Part shown: piece after piece, positions 28,015 through 37,184 of the stretch | How the letters are laid out: each line of letters begins with the position of its first letter | Position numbering within the stretch: the first letter of the stretch is position 1 | DNA from: Pseudomonas sp. Q11 | GTDB taxonomy: Bacteria > Pseudomonadota > Gammaproteobacteria > Pseudomonadales > Pseudomonadaceae | Length of the DNA: 64,000 nt | Direction: 5' to 3' | Assembly: GCF_024494355.1 (NCBI RefSeq) | Contig: NZ_JAKNQY010000005.1 | Coordinates: forward strand, 1 to 64,000 | Made by a program: the position numbers and the translations under genes | Notes under the pieces: generated by a model | Database searches by the model: none | Told to the model about the DNA's origin: nothing | Seen by the model: the letters and a program-made list of their open reading frames with translations, nothing else

Positions 28015-28064
28015 TGTTTTGTGGTGATGCCTGAAAATCGATAACCATCCACAGGAGCGTGGAA

Positions 28065-29207
28065 ATGCGTTGGGCGACCTATTTCGCCGTGTTGGCGTCT
28101 GTCCTGAGTGTCGGCCTTGCCCTGGGCGTGAGCATGCCGCTGGTGTCGCTGCGTCTGGAAGGCTGGGGTTATGGTTCGTTTGCCATCGGAGTGATGGCCG
28201 CCATGCCGGCCGTTGGGGTGCTGGTCGGGGCCAAGGTGTCGAGCCGGCTCGCGGCGTGTTTTGGCACGGCGGCGTTGATGCGCTTGTGCCTATGGGGTGG
28301 GGCGCTATCCATCGGGTTGCTGGCGCTGTTGCCCAGCTATCCGGTCTGGTTGGCGCTGCGGCTGATGATTGGCGTAGTCCTGACCCTGGTGTTCATTCTT
28401 GGCGAAAGCTGGATCAACCAACTGGTGATCGAACAATGGCGCGGACGGTTGGTGGCGCTGTACGGCAGCAGCTACGCCCTGAGTCAGTTGTCTGGCCCTT
28501 TGCTGCTGGGCGCGCTGGGGACTGATCACGATTACGGCTTCTGGGTGGGTGTCGGTCTGCTGCTGGTCTCGCCATTGCTGTTGCTGGGACGTAGCGGCGC
28601 ACCCACCAGTGAAGCCTGCGGCGTCACTTTCAAGGATCTATGGGCGTTTTGTCGGGGGTTGCCGGCAATCGCCTGGGCGGTGTCCTTGTTCGCGGCGTTC
28701 GAGGCAATGATCCTGACCTTGCTGCCGGTTTACTGTTTGCGTCAGGGCTTCAGCGCCGACATCGCGCTGGCGATGGTCAGTACTGTAGTGGTCGGTGATG
28801 CGTTGTTGCAGTTGCCCATTGGCGCCCTTGCTGACCGCCTGTCACGCCGGTCGCTGTTCACGGGCTGCGCAGTGGCGCTGATGTTGTCGAGCCTGGCGGT
28901 TCCACTGCTGATCGATACCTTGCTGATCTGGCCACTGTGGGTGCTGTTTGGCGCCAGCGCGGGCGGGTTGTTCACCTTGTCACTGATTCTGATCGGCGAG
29001 CGTTATCGCGACGATGCACTGGTGCGGGCCAACGCCCATATTGCGCAGTTGTGGGGGATCGGTTGCCTGATTGGTCCGCTGGCGGCGGGGGCGGGCAGTC
29101 AGTGGGTCAGTGGGCATGCGCTGCCCTTGTTCATGGCGGCGGGGGCGTTCGGGTTGGTGATTCTGTTGTTGCGCCAAGGAGCGTTTGGCGCCACGCAACC
29201 TGCCTGA
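28065..29207 (+). CDS. MFS transporter (YcaD/sugar-transporter-like)
   Basis: A 380-residue polytopic protein with about 12 hydrophobic segments. The ATG at 28065 is chosen because the CAGGAG ribosome site is 8 bases upstream, whereas a GTG at 28059 would be too close. Family features: GYGSFAIGVMAAMPAVGVLV, VKVSSRLAAC-type loop, IGALADRLSRRSLFTGCAV between helices 6 and 7 (a typical MFS G-X-D-R loop), and LVRANAHIAQLWGIGCLIGP. The substrate is not evident. It lies after kauB, but across a REP, so it may be independent. Confidence 0.85.
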   Translation: MRWATYFAVLASVLSVGLALGVSMPLVSLRLEGWGYGSFAIGVMAAMPAVGVLVGAKVSSRLAACFGTAALMRLCLWGGALSIGLLALLPSYPVWLALRLMIGVVLTLVFILGESWINQLVIEQWRGRLVALYGSSYALSQLSGPLLLGALGTDHDYGFWVGVGLLLVSPLLLLGRSGAPTSEACGVTFKDLWAFCRGLPAIAWAVSLFAAFEAMILTLLPVYCLRQGFSADIALAMVSTVVVGDALLQLPIGALADRLSRRSLFTGCAVALMLSSLAVPLLIDTLLIWPLWVLFGASAGGLFTLSLILIGERYRDDALVRANAHIAQLWGIGCLIGPLAAGAGSQWVSGHALPLFMAAGAFGLVILLLRQGAFGATQPA

Positions 29208-29246
29208 ACCAAGTGCAGCCTTGGGGACGTAGTGAACCTGTGGTTC

Positions 29247-30815
29247 CTACAGCATTCGCTCCAACCCAACGGTGGTGGCGAACCAGGCGTTGAAGCGGCG
29301 CCACCAACTGCCGGGTTCGCGTTCCAGGTCATGCAGTTGGCCGTTGTCTTCGGTGGTCCATACCAGCTTCCCGTCCTTCAGGCGGGCCTGGTAACTCAGG
29401 GCCGGCGCCATGCCCTGCAAGGCCAGTTCGCGTACCTGGCCGGCGAGTTCCGGGCTGTCGACCAGCACACCGACTTCAGTGTTCCACAGCACTGAACGCG
29501 GGTCGAAATTGAACGAGCCGATGAAGGATTTCTGCCGGTCGAAGATGATCGCCTTGCTATGCAGGCTGGAGTCCGATTCGCCGTAGGACTTGCTGTAGAA
29601 CAAGTGTGGGCTGCTGCCACCCGTCTCCCCGGGCTGGCGGCGCAGTTCGTACAGCCGTACGCCATGTTGCAGCAAAGCCTTGCGATACGGCGCGTACCCG
29701 CCGTGCACCGCCGGTACGTCGGTGGCTTCCAGGGAGTTGGTCAAAAGACTCACCGCCACCCCGGCATCGGAGCGGCTGGTCAGGTACACCAGCCCAGGCT
29801 GGCCGGGCACGAAGTAGGCCGAAATCATGATCAGTTCTTCCTTGACCCCCGTCAGCTCCGGGCCCAATTGTGTGGTCAGCAACAACTGCGGGTCTGGCTC
29901 ATCATCGGCCAGTACTTTGCTGGGTGCATCCCACAACGCCTGGTTCCAGGCCCAGATCAACTGACTGCGCCAGGTGTCCAGGCGCGGTTGGGTCCGGTAG
30001 GAAGTCAACTGCTGGTAAAGCGCGTGATTTTCCTTGTGCGTCTGCTCCAGTGACTCTTGCAGGCGCAGGCGGCTGTTGGCCAGATCCTGGGCGGTTGGCC
30101 GACGGGACAGGAATTGTTCGATGGGTTTGCTCAGGGCGCTGTTCCAGTATTGGTCGAAGCTGTGCCCCAATTGTTCGGCCACCGGCCCAACGCCAAGCAG
30201 GTCGATGTCGGTAAAGTTCAGATTGGGTTCAGCGTCGAAATATTCATCCCCCAGGTTGCGCCCGCCTACGATGGCCATGCTGTTGTCCGCCAGCCAGAGT
30301 TTGTTGTGCATGCGCCGGTGTTGCAGTGACAGGTTGAGCAGCCGCCCCAGGCTGCGGGTTACCCCGGTGGCACGCCCCAGATGGAGTGGGTTGAACAGGC
30401 GGATCTGGATCTGCGGATGAGCGGCGAGGGTTGCGATGGTCTGATCCTGGCCATCGCTGGTGGTGTCATCCAGCAGGATGCGCACGCGCACGCCCCGGTC
30501 AGCGGCCTTGAGCAATTCATCCACCAGCATTCGCGTGCTGATGCCGTCATGAACGATGTAGTACTGCAAATCCAGGCTGCTTTGGGCGTTGCGGATCAGT
30601 TCGGCCCGGGCGGAGAAGGCGTCGGTACTGTCAGATAGCAGGCGAAAGCCCGAGCGTCCCTCGTGTGGAGCGGCCTGGGCCTGTACCGAGCGGCCAAACG
30701 AAGATTCGGTTGCCGGTAGCGCTTGGGAGGGTTCGCGGGTGATGTCAAAACTGGCGCAGCCGCCCAGTAACGAGGTAACTAGCAGGAGCACAGGCAGGAT
30801 GGGTCTGGGTCTCAC
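29247..30815 (-). CDS. Phospholipase D-family lipoprotein (ClsC-like)
   Basis: A 522-residue lipoprotein with lipobox LLGGC (Cys20) and two HKD motifs. Motif 1 is His170-x-Lys172-x4-Asp177 (MHNKLWLADNS). Motif 2 is His419-x-Lys421-x4-Asp426 (LHSKAIIFDRQ). It resembles cardiolipin synthase C-type proteins that act on phospholipids at the outer leaflet. The membrane anchor, if processed, places it in the periplasm. A partner protein like the one next to E. coli clsC is not adjacent, so synthase activity is a guess. Confidence 0.85.
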   Translation of the reverse strand: MRPRPILPVLLLVTSLLGGCASFDITREPSQALPATESSFGRSVQAQAAPHEGRSGFRLLSDSTDAFSARAELIRNAQSSLDLQYYIVHDGISTRMLVDELLKAADRGVRVRILLDDTTSDGQDQTIATLAAHPQIQIRLFNPLHLGRATGVTRSLGRLLNLSLQHRRMHNKLWLADNSMAIVGGRNLGDEYFDAEPNLNFTDIDLLGVGPVAEQLGHSFDQYWNSALSKPIEQFLSRRPTAQDLANSRLRLQESLEQTHKENHALYQQLTSYRTQPRLDTWRSQLIWAWNQALWDAPSKVLADDEPDPQLLLTTQLGPELTGVKEELIMISAYFVPGQPGLVYLTSRSDAGVAVSLLTNSLEATDVPAVHGGYAPYRKALLQHGVRLYELRRQPGETGGSSPHLFYSKSYGESDSSLHSKAIIFDRQKSFIGSFNFDPRSVLWNTEVGVLVDSPELAGQVRELALQGMAPALSYQARLKDGKLVWTTEDNGQLHDLEREPGSWWRRFNAWFATTVGLERML

Positions 30816-30876
30816 GTAGGCTCGTTCCGCTTGTTTGCGTTGATCGGCTTGTGGGTGCTGCTTCCCTGAGTAAAGC

Positions 30877-32310
30877 TCAGACGGCGTCGAGTCGGGTTTC
30901 GTTCAACAACGCAATGGCCGCGGCGCCGACCTTGCGTACGGCGTCCTCGATCTGTGCCGTTGGTTTGGCAGCGTAGTTCATGCGCAGGCAATTGCGGTAC
31001 TTGCCCGAGGCTGAAAATATGCTGCCGACCGCTACCTGCACGCCTTGGTCATGCAGGACCCGATTGAGCTTGAGTGTGTCGAAGCCTTCGGGTAACTCGA
31101 CCCAGAGCATAAAGCTGCCCCGCGGGCGGCTGGCGCGGGTGCCGGGCGGAAAATAACGGCTGACCCAGTCGATCATGATGTCGCGATTGCGTTGGTATTG
31201 GCTGCGCATCCGACGCAAATGCGGTTCGAAATGTCCGCCCTTGAGGAACTCCGCAATGGCAATCTGCGGTTGTGGTGCGGTGGAGCCGGTGCTGATGTAT
31301 TTCATGTGCAGTACCCGTTCCAGATAGCGGCCCGGTGCGACCCAGCCAACTCGCAAGCCCGGAGCCAATGTCTTGGAAAAAGAACTGCAGAGCAGGACGC
31401 GACCATCGTCGTCGAAGGATTTGATCGTGCGGGGCCGCGGGTAGGTGTAGGCCAGTTCCCCGTACACATCGTCCTCGATAATCGCCACATCGAAGCGCTG
31501 CGCCAAGGTCAGCAAGGCGCGCTTGTTGGCCTCGGGCATGATGTAGCCCAACGGGTTGTTGCAACTTGGCGTCAACTGTATGGCCTTGATGGGCCATTGC
31601 TCCAGCGCCAGCTCAAGGGCTTCCAGGCTGATACCGGTGAGCGGGTCGGTGGGGATTTCCAGGGCCTTCATGCCCAGGCCTTTGAGGGTTTGCATGGCGC
31701 CGTGAAAGCTGGGTGAGTCCACCGCGACGATATCGCCCTGTTCACAGGTGGCGCGGATGCTGACCGACAGCGCTTCGTGACAGCCCGTGGTGACGATCAG
31801 GTCGCCGGCGCCCAGTTTGCAACCGGAGTCCAGCGACAGGCGAGCAATCTGTTCGCGCAACGCGAGGTTGCCGTAGATGTTGTCGTAATACAGGCCCGGC
31901 ATGTCTTGCCGGCGGCTGATCTGCGCCAGGCTGCGCAGCAGCGGTTTCATGGTCGGCGAGTTGATATCCGGCATGCCGCGGCCTAGTTGCACCACATCCT
32001 TGTGCGGCACCGCGCGTATCAGTTCCAGCACTTGGTCCCATTGGGAAATGTCCACCGGCCGTTGGGCTGGGCGACCCACTACCGGCAGGTCCGGCAGTTC
32101 GCGGCTGGCCGGGACGAAATACCCTGATTTGGGTTTTGGCATCGCCAGCCCACTGTCCTCCAGCACGCGGTAGGCCTGCTGCACCGTACTCAGGCTGACG
32201 CCGTGCTCCATGCTCAGCGCGCGTACTGACGGCAGCCGGTCACCGGGACGGTAGAAGCCCTGTTCGATGCGGGTGCCGAGCAATTCGGCGAGGTTCACAT
32301 AAAGGGTCAT
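30877..32310 (-). CDS. MocR-type GntR/aminotransferase regulator
   Basis: A 477-residue fusion of a winged-helix GntR domain (about 1-70, RPGDRLPSVRALSMEHGVSL) and a fold-type I aminotransferase domain (about 100-460). The PLP lysine is Lys313 in SSFSKTLAPGLRVGW; other motifs are NNPLGYIMPEANK and EDDVYGELAY. Such proteins use PLP or an amino acid ligand as effector. The target is probably the divergent DUF1127 gene or its own promoter, since three CTGTAT elements lie between them. Confidence 0.92.
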   Translation of the reverse strand: MTLYVNLAELLGTRIEQGFYRPGDRLPSVRALSMEHGVSLSTVQQAYRVLEDSGLAMPKPKSGYFVPASRELPDLPVVGRPAQRPVDISQWDQVLELIRAVPHKDVVQLGRGMPDINSPTMKPLLRSLAQISRRQDMPGLYYDNIYGNLALREQIARLSLDSGCKLGAGDLIVTTGCHEALSVSIRATCEQGDIVAVDSPSFHGAMQTLKGLGMKALEIPTDPLTGISLEALELALEQWPIKAIQLTPSCNNPLGYIMPEANKRALLTLAQRFDVAIIEDDVYGELAYTYPRPRTIKSFDDDGRVLLCSSFSKTLAPGLRVGWVAPGRYLERVLHMKYISTGSTAPQPQIAIAEFLKGGHFEPHLRRMRSQYQRNRDIMIDWVSRYFPPGTRASRPRGSFMLWVELPEGFDTLKLNRVLHDQGVQVAVGSIFSASGKYRNCLRMNYAAKPTAQIEDAVRKVGAAAIALLNETRLDAV

Positions 32311-32338
32311 GGCGCGCTCTCGATGAAGTGGACAACGG

Positions 32339-32433
32339 GAACCAATACAGTTGGGGTGGAAAAAGACAATTCAGCGTCAAAAAGTCGCAATCTGTATGTA
32401 TATAAAACACACTGTTTGAATCTGTATTGGTTC
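32339..32433. promoter_or_regulatory. candidate MocR operator, three CTGTAT elements
   Basis: GAACCAATACAG (32339-32350) and CTGTATTGGTTC (32422-32433) are a perfect 12-base inverted pair. A further AATCTGTAT at 32389-32397 repeats that at 32419-32427 at exactly 30-base spacing, about three helical turns. The set fills the space between the MocR gene and the DUF1127 gene. Repeats of this kind are typical MocR binding sites. Confidence 0.6.
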
Positions 32434-32489
32434 TGGCCGTCCGCGCATCATGAAAGCTCTGGCTACCCAAGTAAACAGGAGCGATCAAA

Positions 32490-32735
32490 ATGAACGGCTT
32501 GAGCGATGTGCGGCTGACGTTACACAGCCAGGAGCTGGCGGCGGGGCAGGAAAAGGAGCTACGCAATGCGGTGTTGCGCAGTGCCCCGTCCGGCCTGAGC
32601 CGCTGGGCCCTGTTCTGGTGTCGCCTGCATACACGCAAGGCCTTGTTGGAACTAACACCCGAACAGTTGCGTGATATCGGACTCAGTCGGGAGCAGGCGC
32701 GGGAGGAGGGGTTGAAGCCGTTCTGGCGGCTTTAA
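32490..32735 (+). CDS. DUF1127 (YjiS-type) small protein
   Basis: An 81-residue protein. The ribosome site CAGGAG is 8 bases before the ATG at 32490. The conserved DUF1127 segment occupies the C-terminal half: RLHTRKALLELTPEQLRDIG, then LSREQAREEGLKPFWR. Short DUF1127 proteins in other bacteria bind small RNAs or affect phosphate and polyamine uptake. No function is certain here. Divergent from the MocR regulator and likely its target. Confidence 0.85.
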   Translation: MNGLSDVRLTLHSQELAAGQEKELRNAVLRSAPSGLSRWALFWCRLHTRKALLELTPEQLRDIGLSREQAREEGLKPFWRL

Positions 32736-32756
32736 AGCGGTGTGGGTCCTGAGATT

Positions 32757-32846
32757 GCTATCGCGGGCAAGCCTTGCTCCCACCGATTTGCTTGCTCCCA
32801 CAGATTTGAAATTGACCTGTGGGAGCAAGGCTTGCCCGCGATAGCG
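32757..32846. repeat. REP doublet with an extra half-unit
   Basis: TATCGCGGGCAAGCCTTGCT and its inverted partner near 32818-32846. A third, partial CTTGCTCCCACAG unit lies between them. Confidence 0.8.
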
Positions 32847-32868
32847 TCATCCGTAGTGCTGAAGTTCT

Positions 32869-34182
32869 TTAGACCAACTCTTTCAACCGATGCCACAGCA
32901 TCCCCAACGCCAACAGTGGCGAGCGCAGATGCTTCCCGCCCGGGAAGGTCATGTGCGGCACCTGGGCGAACAGATCGAAGCCACCGCCTTGCTGTCCGCT
33001 GATGGCCTCGGCCAATAGCTTGCCGGCCAGGTGCGTGGCATTCACCCCATGACCGGAATAGGCCTGGGCGTAGTACACGTTGGGCTGATCCTTGAGTCGG
33101 CCGATCTGCGGCAAGCGGTTGGCGCCGATGCCGATCATCCCGCCCCATTGATAGTCGATTTTCACCTGCGCCAGTTGCGGGAACACCTTGAGCATTTTCG
33201 GACGCATGTACGCGCCGATGTCTTGCGGATCGCGCCCCGAGTAATGGCAGGCCCCGCCGAACAGCAAGCGTCGATCCGCTGAAAGCCGGTAGTAATCCAG
33301 CGCCACCCGTTGATCACAGACCGCCATGTTTTGCGGCAATAATGCCTGGGCCTGAGCCTCGCTCAAAGGTTCAGTGGCGATGATGTAGCTGCCGGCGGGC
33401 AGTACTTTGCCGCTGAGGTCGTTGTTCAGTCCATTGAGGTAAGCGTTGCAGCCCAGCACCAGGGTCTTGGCCCGGACCGCGCCCTGTTGGGTATGCACCT
33501 TCACTTCAGGACCGTAATCAATGCGTGTGACCGCTGATTGTTCAAACAGCCTGACCCCCAGTTGCTGCGCGGCGCTGGCTTCGCCAAGGGCCAGGTTCAG
33601 CGGATGCAGATGGCCCGAGCCCATGTCGATCAGGCCGCCGATGTAGCGATCCGAACCCACCACACTGTGCATTTCGTGGGCTTGCAGCAGCCGGGTCTGA
33701 TGGCGATAACCCAGACTGCGCAGCTCCTCGGCGTCCTCAGCGAAACCATCCAGATCGCCCGCTTTGTTGGCGAGGTCGCAATAACCCCAGGTGAGGTCGC
33801 AGTGGATCTGAAAACGCTCGACCCGTTGTCGGACGATTTCCACCGCCTCAAGGCCCATGAGTTTCATCTGGCGTACGCCGTCGGCACCGATGACCGGGGC
33901 GAATTGATCGAGGCCGTGACCGACGCCGCGAATCAACTGGCCGCCGTTGCGCCCGCTGGCACCCCAGCCGATCTTGTGCGCTTCCAGCAGCACTACGCTC
34001 ATGCCGCGCTCGGCCAGTTCGATCGCCGTGTTCAACCCCGAGAACCCGCCGCCTACCACGCAGACATCCGCCACCAGTTCGCCTTGCAGCAGCGGATGGT
34101 CCGGTTGCGGCAGGCTACTGGCGGCGTAGTAAGAGGCGGCGTGCGAATGGCTCGGGACAGGTTGCTGAACACGGGCGTTCAT
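32869..34182 (-). CDS. FAD-dependent amine oxidase, PuuB-like
   Basis: A 437-residue DAO-family FAD oxidoreductase. The dinucleotide motif is VVGGGFSGLNTAIELAERG (about 42-60), followed by EAHKIGWGASGRNGGQL. Later segments include FGGACHYSGRDPQDIGAYMR and YYAQAYSGHGVNATHLAGKL. It resembles gamma-glutamylputrescine oxidase and the P. aeruginosa PauB enzymes, so the likely reaction is oxidation of glutamylated polyamines to the aldehyde used by KauB. It stands near but not next to kauB, with its own promoter region. The exact amine is unproven. Confidence 0.85.
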   Translation of the reverse strand: MNARVQQPVPSHSHAASYYAASSLPQPDHPLLQGELVADVCVVGGGFSGLNTAIELAERGMSVVLLEAHKIGWGASGRNGGQLIRGVGHGLDQFAPVIGADGVRQMKLMGLEAVEIVRQRVERFQIHCDLTWGYCDLANKAGDLDGFAEDAEELRSLGYRHQTRLLQAHEMHSVVGSDRYIGGLIDMGSGHLHPLNLALGEASAAQQLGVRLFEQSAVTRIDYGPEVKVHTQQGAVRAKTLVLGCNAYLNGLNNDLSGKVLPAGSYIIATEPLSEAQAQALLPQNMAVCDQRVALDYYRLSADRRLLFGGACHYSGRDPQDIGAYMRPKMLKVFPQLAQVKIDYQWGGMIGIGANRLPQIGRLKDQPNVYYAQAYSGHGVNATHLAGKLLAEAISGQQGGGFDLFAQVPHMTFPGGKHLRSPLLALGMLWHRLKELV

Positions 34183-34328
34183 GTGCGTAATCCTGATTAT
34201 CGTGTTTGAGAAATTTTACGGAGCATAAGCCGGGGATTCATCCACGGGCAACACCGGTCGGTTGGCGCTGTCTGGGATAAGGCTTTTCGTGCAGAATCCT
34301 GGATTGTCCCGCCTTGGTAGCCGCCTCG

Positions 34329-34682
34329 ATGAGCTGTAACAGTCAAAAGATCCGCACGCTGCGCCAACAGATTCCCTCGTTCGAGTGCGTACCGGGCTGT
34401 CATGACTGCTGTGGGCCAGTGACCACCTCGCCCGAGGAAATGGCCCGCTTGCCACGCAAGACCCGCGCCGAACAGGACGCGGCCATGGAAGCGCTCGACT
34501 GCGTGCACCTGGGGCCCAATGGCTGCACGGTCTATGACGAGCGGCCGCTGATCTGCCGGTTGTTCGGCACCACCGCCACCTTGCCGTGTCCCAACGGACG
34601 ACGGCCGGTGGAGTTGATCCATCCCCGGGTCGAGAAGCAAATTCATGAGTACATGGCCAGCACCCGGCAGGTGTTGGTTTAG
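34329..34682 (+). CDS. YkgJ-family cysteine-cluster protein
   Basis: A 117-residue protein with the CxxxCxxCC cluster (FECVPGCHDCCGP) and further cysteines in LDCVHLGPNGCTVYDERPLI and CRLF. These match the putative zinc/iron-chelating CxxCxxCC domain. Function unknown. The start (MSCNSQKIRTLRQQIPSFEC) has only a weak ribosome site. It is divergent from the oxidase gene. Confidence 0.85.
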   Translation: MSCNSQKIRTLRQQIPSFECVPGCHDCCGPVTTSPEEMARLPRKTRAEQDAAMEALDCVHLGPNGCTVYDERPLICRLFGTTATLPCPNGRRPVELIHPRVEKQIHEYMASTRQVLV

Positions 34683-34708
34683 CAGGCAGGGATACCGAGT
34701 CGGGGCTT

Positions 34709-34782
34709 TCGCGAGCAGGCTCGCTCCCACAATGGATCTCCGTTGCCCACCGCCTGATGTGGGAGCGAGCCCGCTCGCGAAG
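34709..34782. repeat. REP doublet, TGTGGGAGCGAGCC type
   Basis: GCGAGCAGGCTCGCTCCCAC and GTGGGAGCGAGCCCGCTCGC, about 24 bases apart, between the YkgJ-type and dadR genes. Confidence 0.85.
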
Positions 34783-34817
34783 CAGCCATCCAGACGACCG
34801 TTGCCAGAAGGCTGCCC

Positions 34818-35306
34818 TCAATCCGGAATCGGCAGGTTCAAGCTCTCCTTCACTTCCTCCATCACGATGTAACTCTTGGATTCGCGCACGTGGGGCAGTT
34901 TGAGCAGGATGTCGCCCAACAGCTTGCGGTACGAAGCCATCTCGGAAATCCGCGCTTTCACCAGATAGTCAAAGTCGCCTGAAACCAGATGGCATTCGAG
35001 CACGTGAGGCAATTTCAGCACCGCGCGCCGGAACTCTTCAAAGGTGTCGCCGGACTTGTAGTCGAGGCTGATTTCGACAAACACCAGCAGACTACCCTTC
35101 AAATGCTGCGGATTGAGCCGGGCGTTGTAGCCCATGATGATGCCCTCGCGCTCCAGGCGACGAACCCGCTCGGTGCAGGGCGTGGTGGAGAGGCCGACCT
35201 TTTCCCCAAGCTCCGTAAAGGAAATTCGTCCATCTGCCTGGAGGATGCGCAGGATGTTGCGATCGATCTTGTCCAGCTCACGTTTGGTCTGAGTGTTGGT
35301 CCGCAC
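34818..35306 (-). CDS. dadR: Lrp/AsnC-family regulator DadR
   Basis: A 162-residue Lrp-type regulator. It starts at the GTG at 35306 with the sequence MRTNTQTKRELDKIDRNILR, matching P. aeruginosa Lrp/DadR; a longer open frame upstream lacks family similarity. The HTH is at about residues 25-50 (ISFTELGEKVGLSTTPCTER) and the RAM domain follows (LVFVEISLDYKSGDTFEEFR). It is divergent from dadA, which it is expected to activate in response to L-alanine, as DadR does in P. aeruginosa. Ribosome site GGAGG is 10 bases upstream. Confidence 0.9.
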   Translation of the reverse strand: MRTNTQTKRELDKIDRNILRILQADGRISFTELGEKVGLSTTPCTERVRRLEREGIIMGYNARLNPQHLKGSLLVFVEISLDYKSGDTFEEFRRAVLKLPHVLECHLVSGDFDYLVKARISEMASYRKLLGDILLKLPHVRESKSYIVMEEVKESLNLPIPD

Positions 35307-35461
35307 AGGTGATGCGCCTCCATGAAAAGGGTTTTTGCCGAGAATTCTCGCCAAATATAGGCATTTATATAGTGAAAAGCACTGCCTGATCTTTTCTAAA
35401 CTGCGCACATTAGGGGCTGTACAACAAAACGTCAGCGGTTATCCGCGATGAGGGCATCAAC

Positions 35462-36766
35462 ATGCGCGTTCTGGTTTTAGGTAGCGGCGTCATCGGTACC
35501 GTCAGTGCTTACTACCTGGCCCGTGCCGGGTTTGAAGTCGTGGTGGTTGATCGTCAGCCGGCGCCAGCCATGGAAACCAGTTTTGCCAACGCCGGCCAGG
35601 TATCGCCGGGTTATGCCTCGCCGTGGGCCGCGCCAGGTGTGCCACTCAAGGCCATCAAGTGGCTGCTGCAGCGCCATGCACCGCTGGCGATCAAGGCCAC
35701 CGCCGACATCGACCAGTACCTGTGGATGGCGCAGATGCTGCGCAACTGCACCGCCAATCGTTATGCCGTCAACAAGGAACGCATGGTGCGCCTGTCCGAG
35801 TACAGCCGCGACTGCCTCGACGAACTGCGCGCCGAAACCGGGATTGCCTACGAAGGCCGCAGTCTGGGGACTACTCAATTGTTCCGTACCCAGGCTCAGG
35901 TTGATGGCGCGGCCAAAGACATCGCCGTGCTGAAAGAGTCCGGTGTGCCCTTTGAAGTACTGGACCGTGAAGGCATTGCCCGCGTCGAGCCGGCATTGGC
36001 CAATGTCACCGATATCCTGGCCGGCGCCTTGCGGCTGCCCAATGACCAGACTGGCGACTGTCAGATGTTTACCACGCGTCTGGCGCAAATGGCTGTGAAA
36101 CTCGGTGTGCAATTCCGCTTTGGCCAGGATATCCAGCGCCTGGACTACGCCGGTGATCGCATCAACGGCGTCTGGATCGACGGCAAGCTGGAAACCGCCG
36201 ACCGCTACGTCCTGGCCTTGGGCAGCTATTCGCCGCAATTGCTCAAGCCGCTGGGCATTCGTGCGCCGGTGTATCCGCTCAAGGGCTATTCCCTGACCGT
36301 GCCGATCACCAACCCGGCGATGGCACCGACCTCGACCATTCTCGACGAAACCTACAAGGTCGCGATTACCCGGTTCGACAACCGCATCCGCGTCGGCGGC
36401 ATGGCGGAAATCGCCGGTTTTGACCTGTCCCTCAACCCGCGGCGGCGTGAAACCCTGGAGATGATCGTCAACGACCTTTATCCTCAGGGCGGCGATCTGG
36501 CCCAGGCCAGTTTCTGGACCGGCCTGCGTCCGACCACCCCGGATGGCACGCCGATCGTGGGGGCCACTCCGTTCAAGAACCTGTTCCTGAACACCGGCCA
36601 TGGCACCCTCGGTTGGACCATGGCCTGTGGTTCCGGTCGCTTGCTGGCGGATTTGATGGCGAAGAAAAAACCACAGATCAGCGCCGAAGGCCTCGATATT
36701 TCCCGTTATGGCAGTAAACACCAGGAGTCTGCAAAACATGTCAATCCAGCGCCAGCTCACCAATGA
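35462..36766 (+). CDS. dadA: D-amino acid dehydrogenase small subunit DadA
   Basis: A 434-residue FAD dehydrogenase that oxidises D-alanine and other D-amino acids to 2-oxo acids and feeds electrons to the respiratory chain. The FAD motif is [20 protein letters not shown] at the start. Other motifs are [18 protein letters not shown] and [20 protein letters not shown]. It is the first gene of dadA-ridA-dadX, divergent from dadR. Its last 29 bases overlap the next gene. Confidence 0.96.
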   Translation: MRVLVLGSGVIGTVSAYYLARAGFEVVVVDRQPAPAMETSFANAGQVSPGYASPWAAPGVPLKAIKWLLQRHAPLAIKATADIDQYLWMAQMLRNCTANRYAVNKERMVRLSEYSRDCLDELRAETGIAYEGRSLGTTQLFRTQAQVDGAAKDIAVLKESGVPFEVLDREGIARVEPALANVTDILAGALRLPNDQTGDCQMFTTRLAQMAVKLGVQFRFGQDIQRLDYAGDRINGVWIDGKLETADRYVLALGSYSPQLLKPLGIRAPVYPLKGYSLTVPITNPAMAPTSTILDETYKVAITRFDNRIRVGGMAEIAGFDLSLNPRRRETLEMIVNDLYPQGGDLAQASFWTGLRPTTPDGTPIVGATPFKNLFLNTGHGTLGWTMACGSGRLLADLMAKKKPQISAEGLDISRYGSKHQESAKHVNPAPAHQ

Positions 36767-37091
36767 CCGCATGAGTCAGGCCGTCCTGCACAACGGCACC
36801 GTTTACCTGGCCGGGCAGGTTGGCGAGGACATGAGTGCCGGTATCGAGCAGCAGACCCGCGAAACCCTGGCCAATATCGAGCGTTTGCTGGACCTGGCCG
36901 GGACCGACAAAAATCATCTGTTGTCGGTGACGATCTACCTGAAGGACATTGACGCCCATTTCGAAGGCATGAACGCGATCTGGGACAAATGGTTGCCCCG
37001 CGGCGTCGCGCCGGCCCGGGCCACTGTGCAAGCCAAGCTGTGCGAACCGGAAATCCTGGTGGAACTGTCCGTCGTGGCGGCGCTGCCTTAA
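36738..37091 (+). CDS. RidA-family protein of the dad operon
   Basis: A 117-residue RidA-family protein whose ATG at 36738 lies inside the dadA 3' end (overlap 29 bases, ribosome site AGGAG 10 bases upstream). The conserved arginine is Arg94 ([14 protein letters not shown]) with Glu109 after it. DadA releases 2-iminopropionate from D-alanine, and RidA proteins hydrolyse such imines, so the neighbour suggests it speeds the step to pyruvate. It differs clearly from the ridA at 10192. Function beyond that is inference. Confidence 0.87.
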   Translation: MSIQRQLTNDRMSQAVLHNGTVYLAGQVGEDMSAGIEQQTRETLANIERLLDLAGTDKNHLLSVTIYLKDIDAHFEGMNAIWDKWLPRGVAPARATVQAKLCEPEILVELSVVAALP

Positions 37092-37184
37092 ACCCGGAAA
37101 ACGATCCCTCTTGCGGTGCTGTTGGTGGTTCACGCCGTCAGCCAGCACCGTTTTTTTACCGAGTCCGCCTAGAAGCCTGCCGCC

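Noticed and set aside
26195..28048. 617-codon minus-strand frame across kauB
   Set aside because: It runs opposite the aldehyde dehydrogenase, which has its catalytic residues, and contains no recognisable domain. It also spans a REP doublet.
35477..36772. Minus-strand frames opposite dadA, dadX, amtB, the CoA transferase and the chemoreceptor gene
   Set aside because: All mirror well supported genes and carry no family features.
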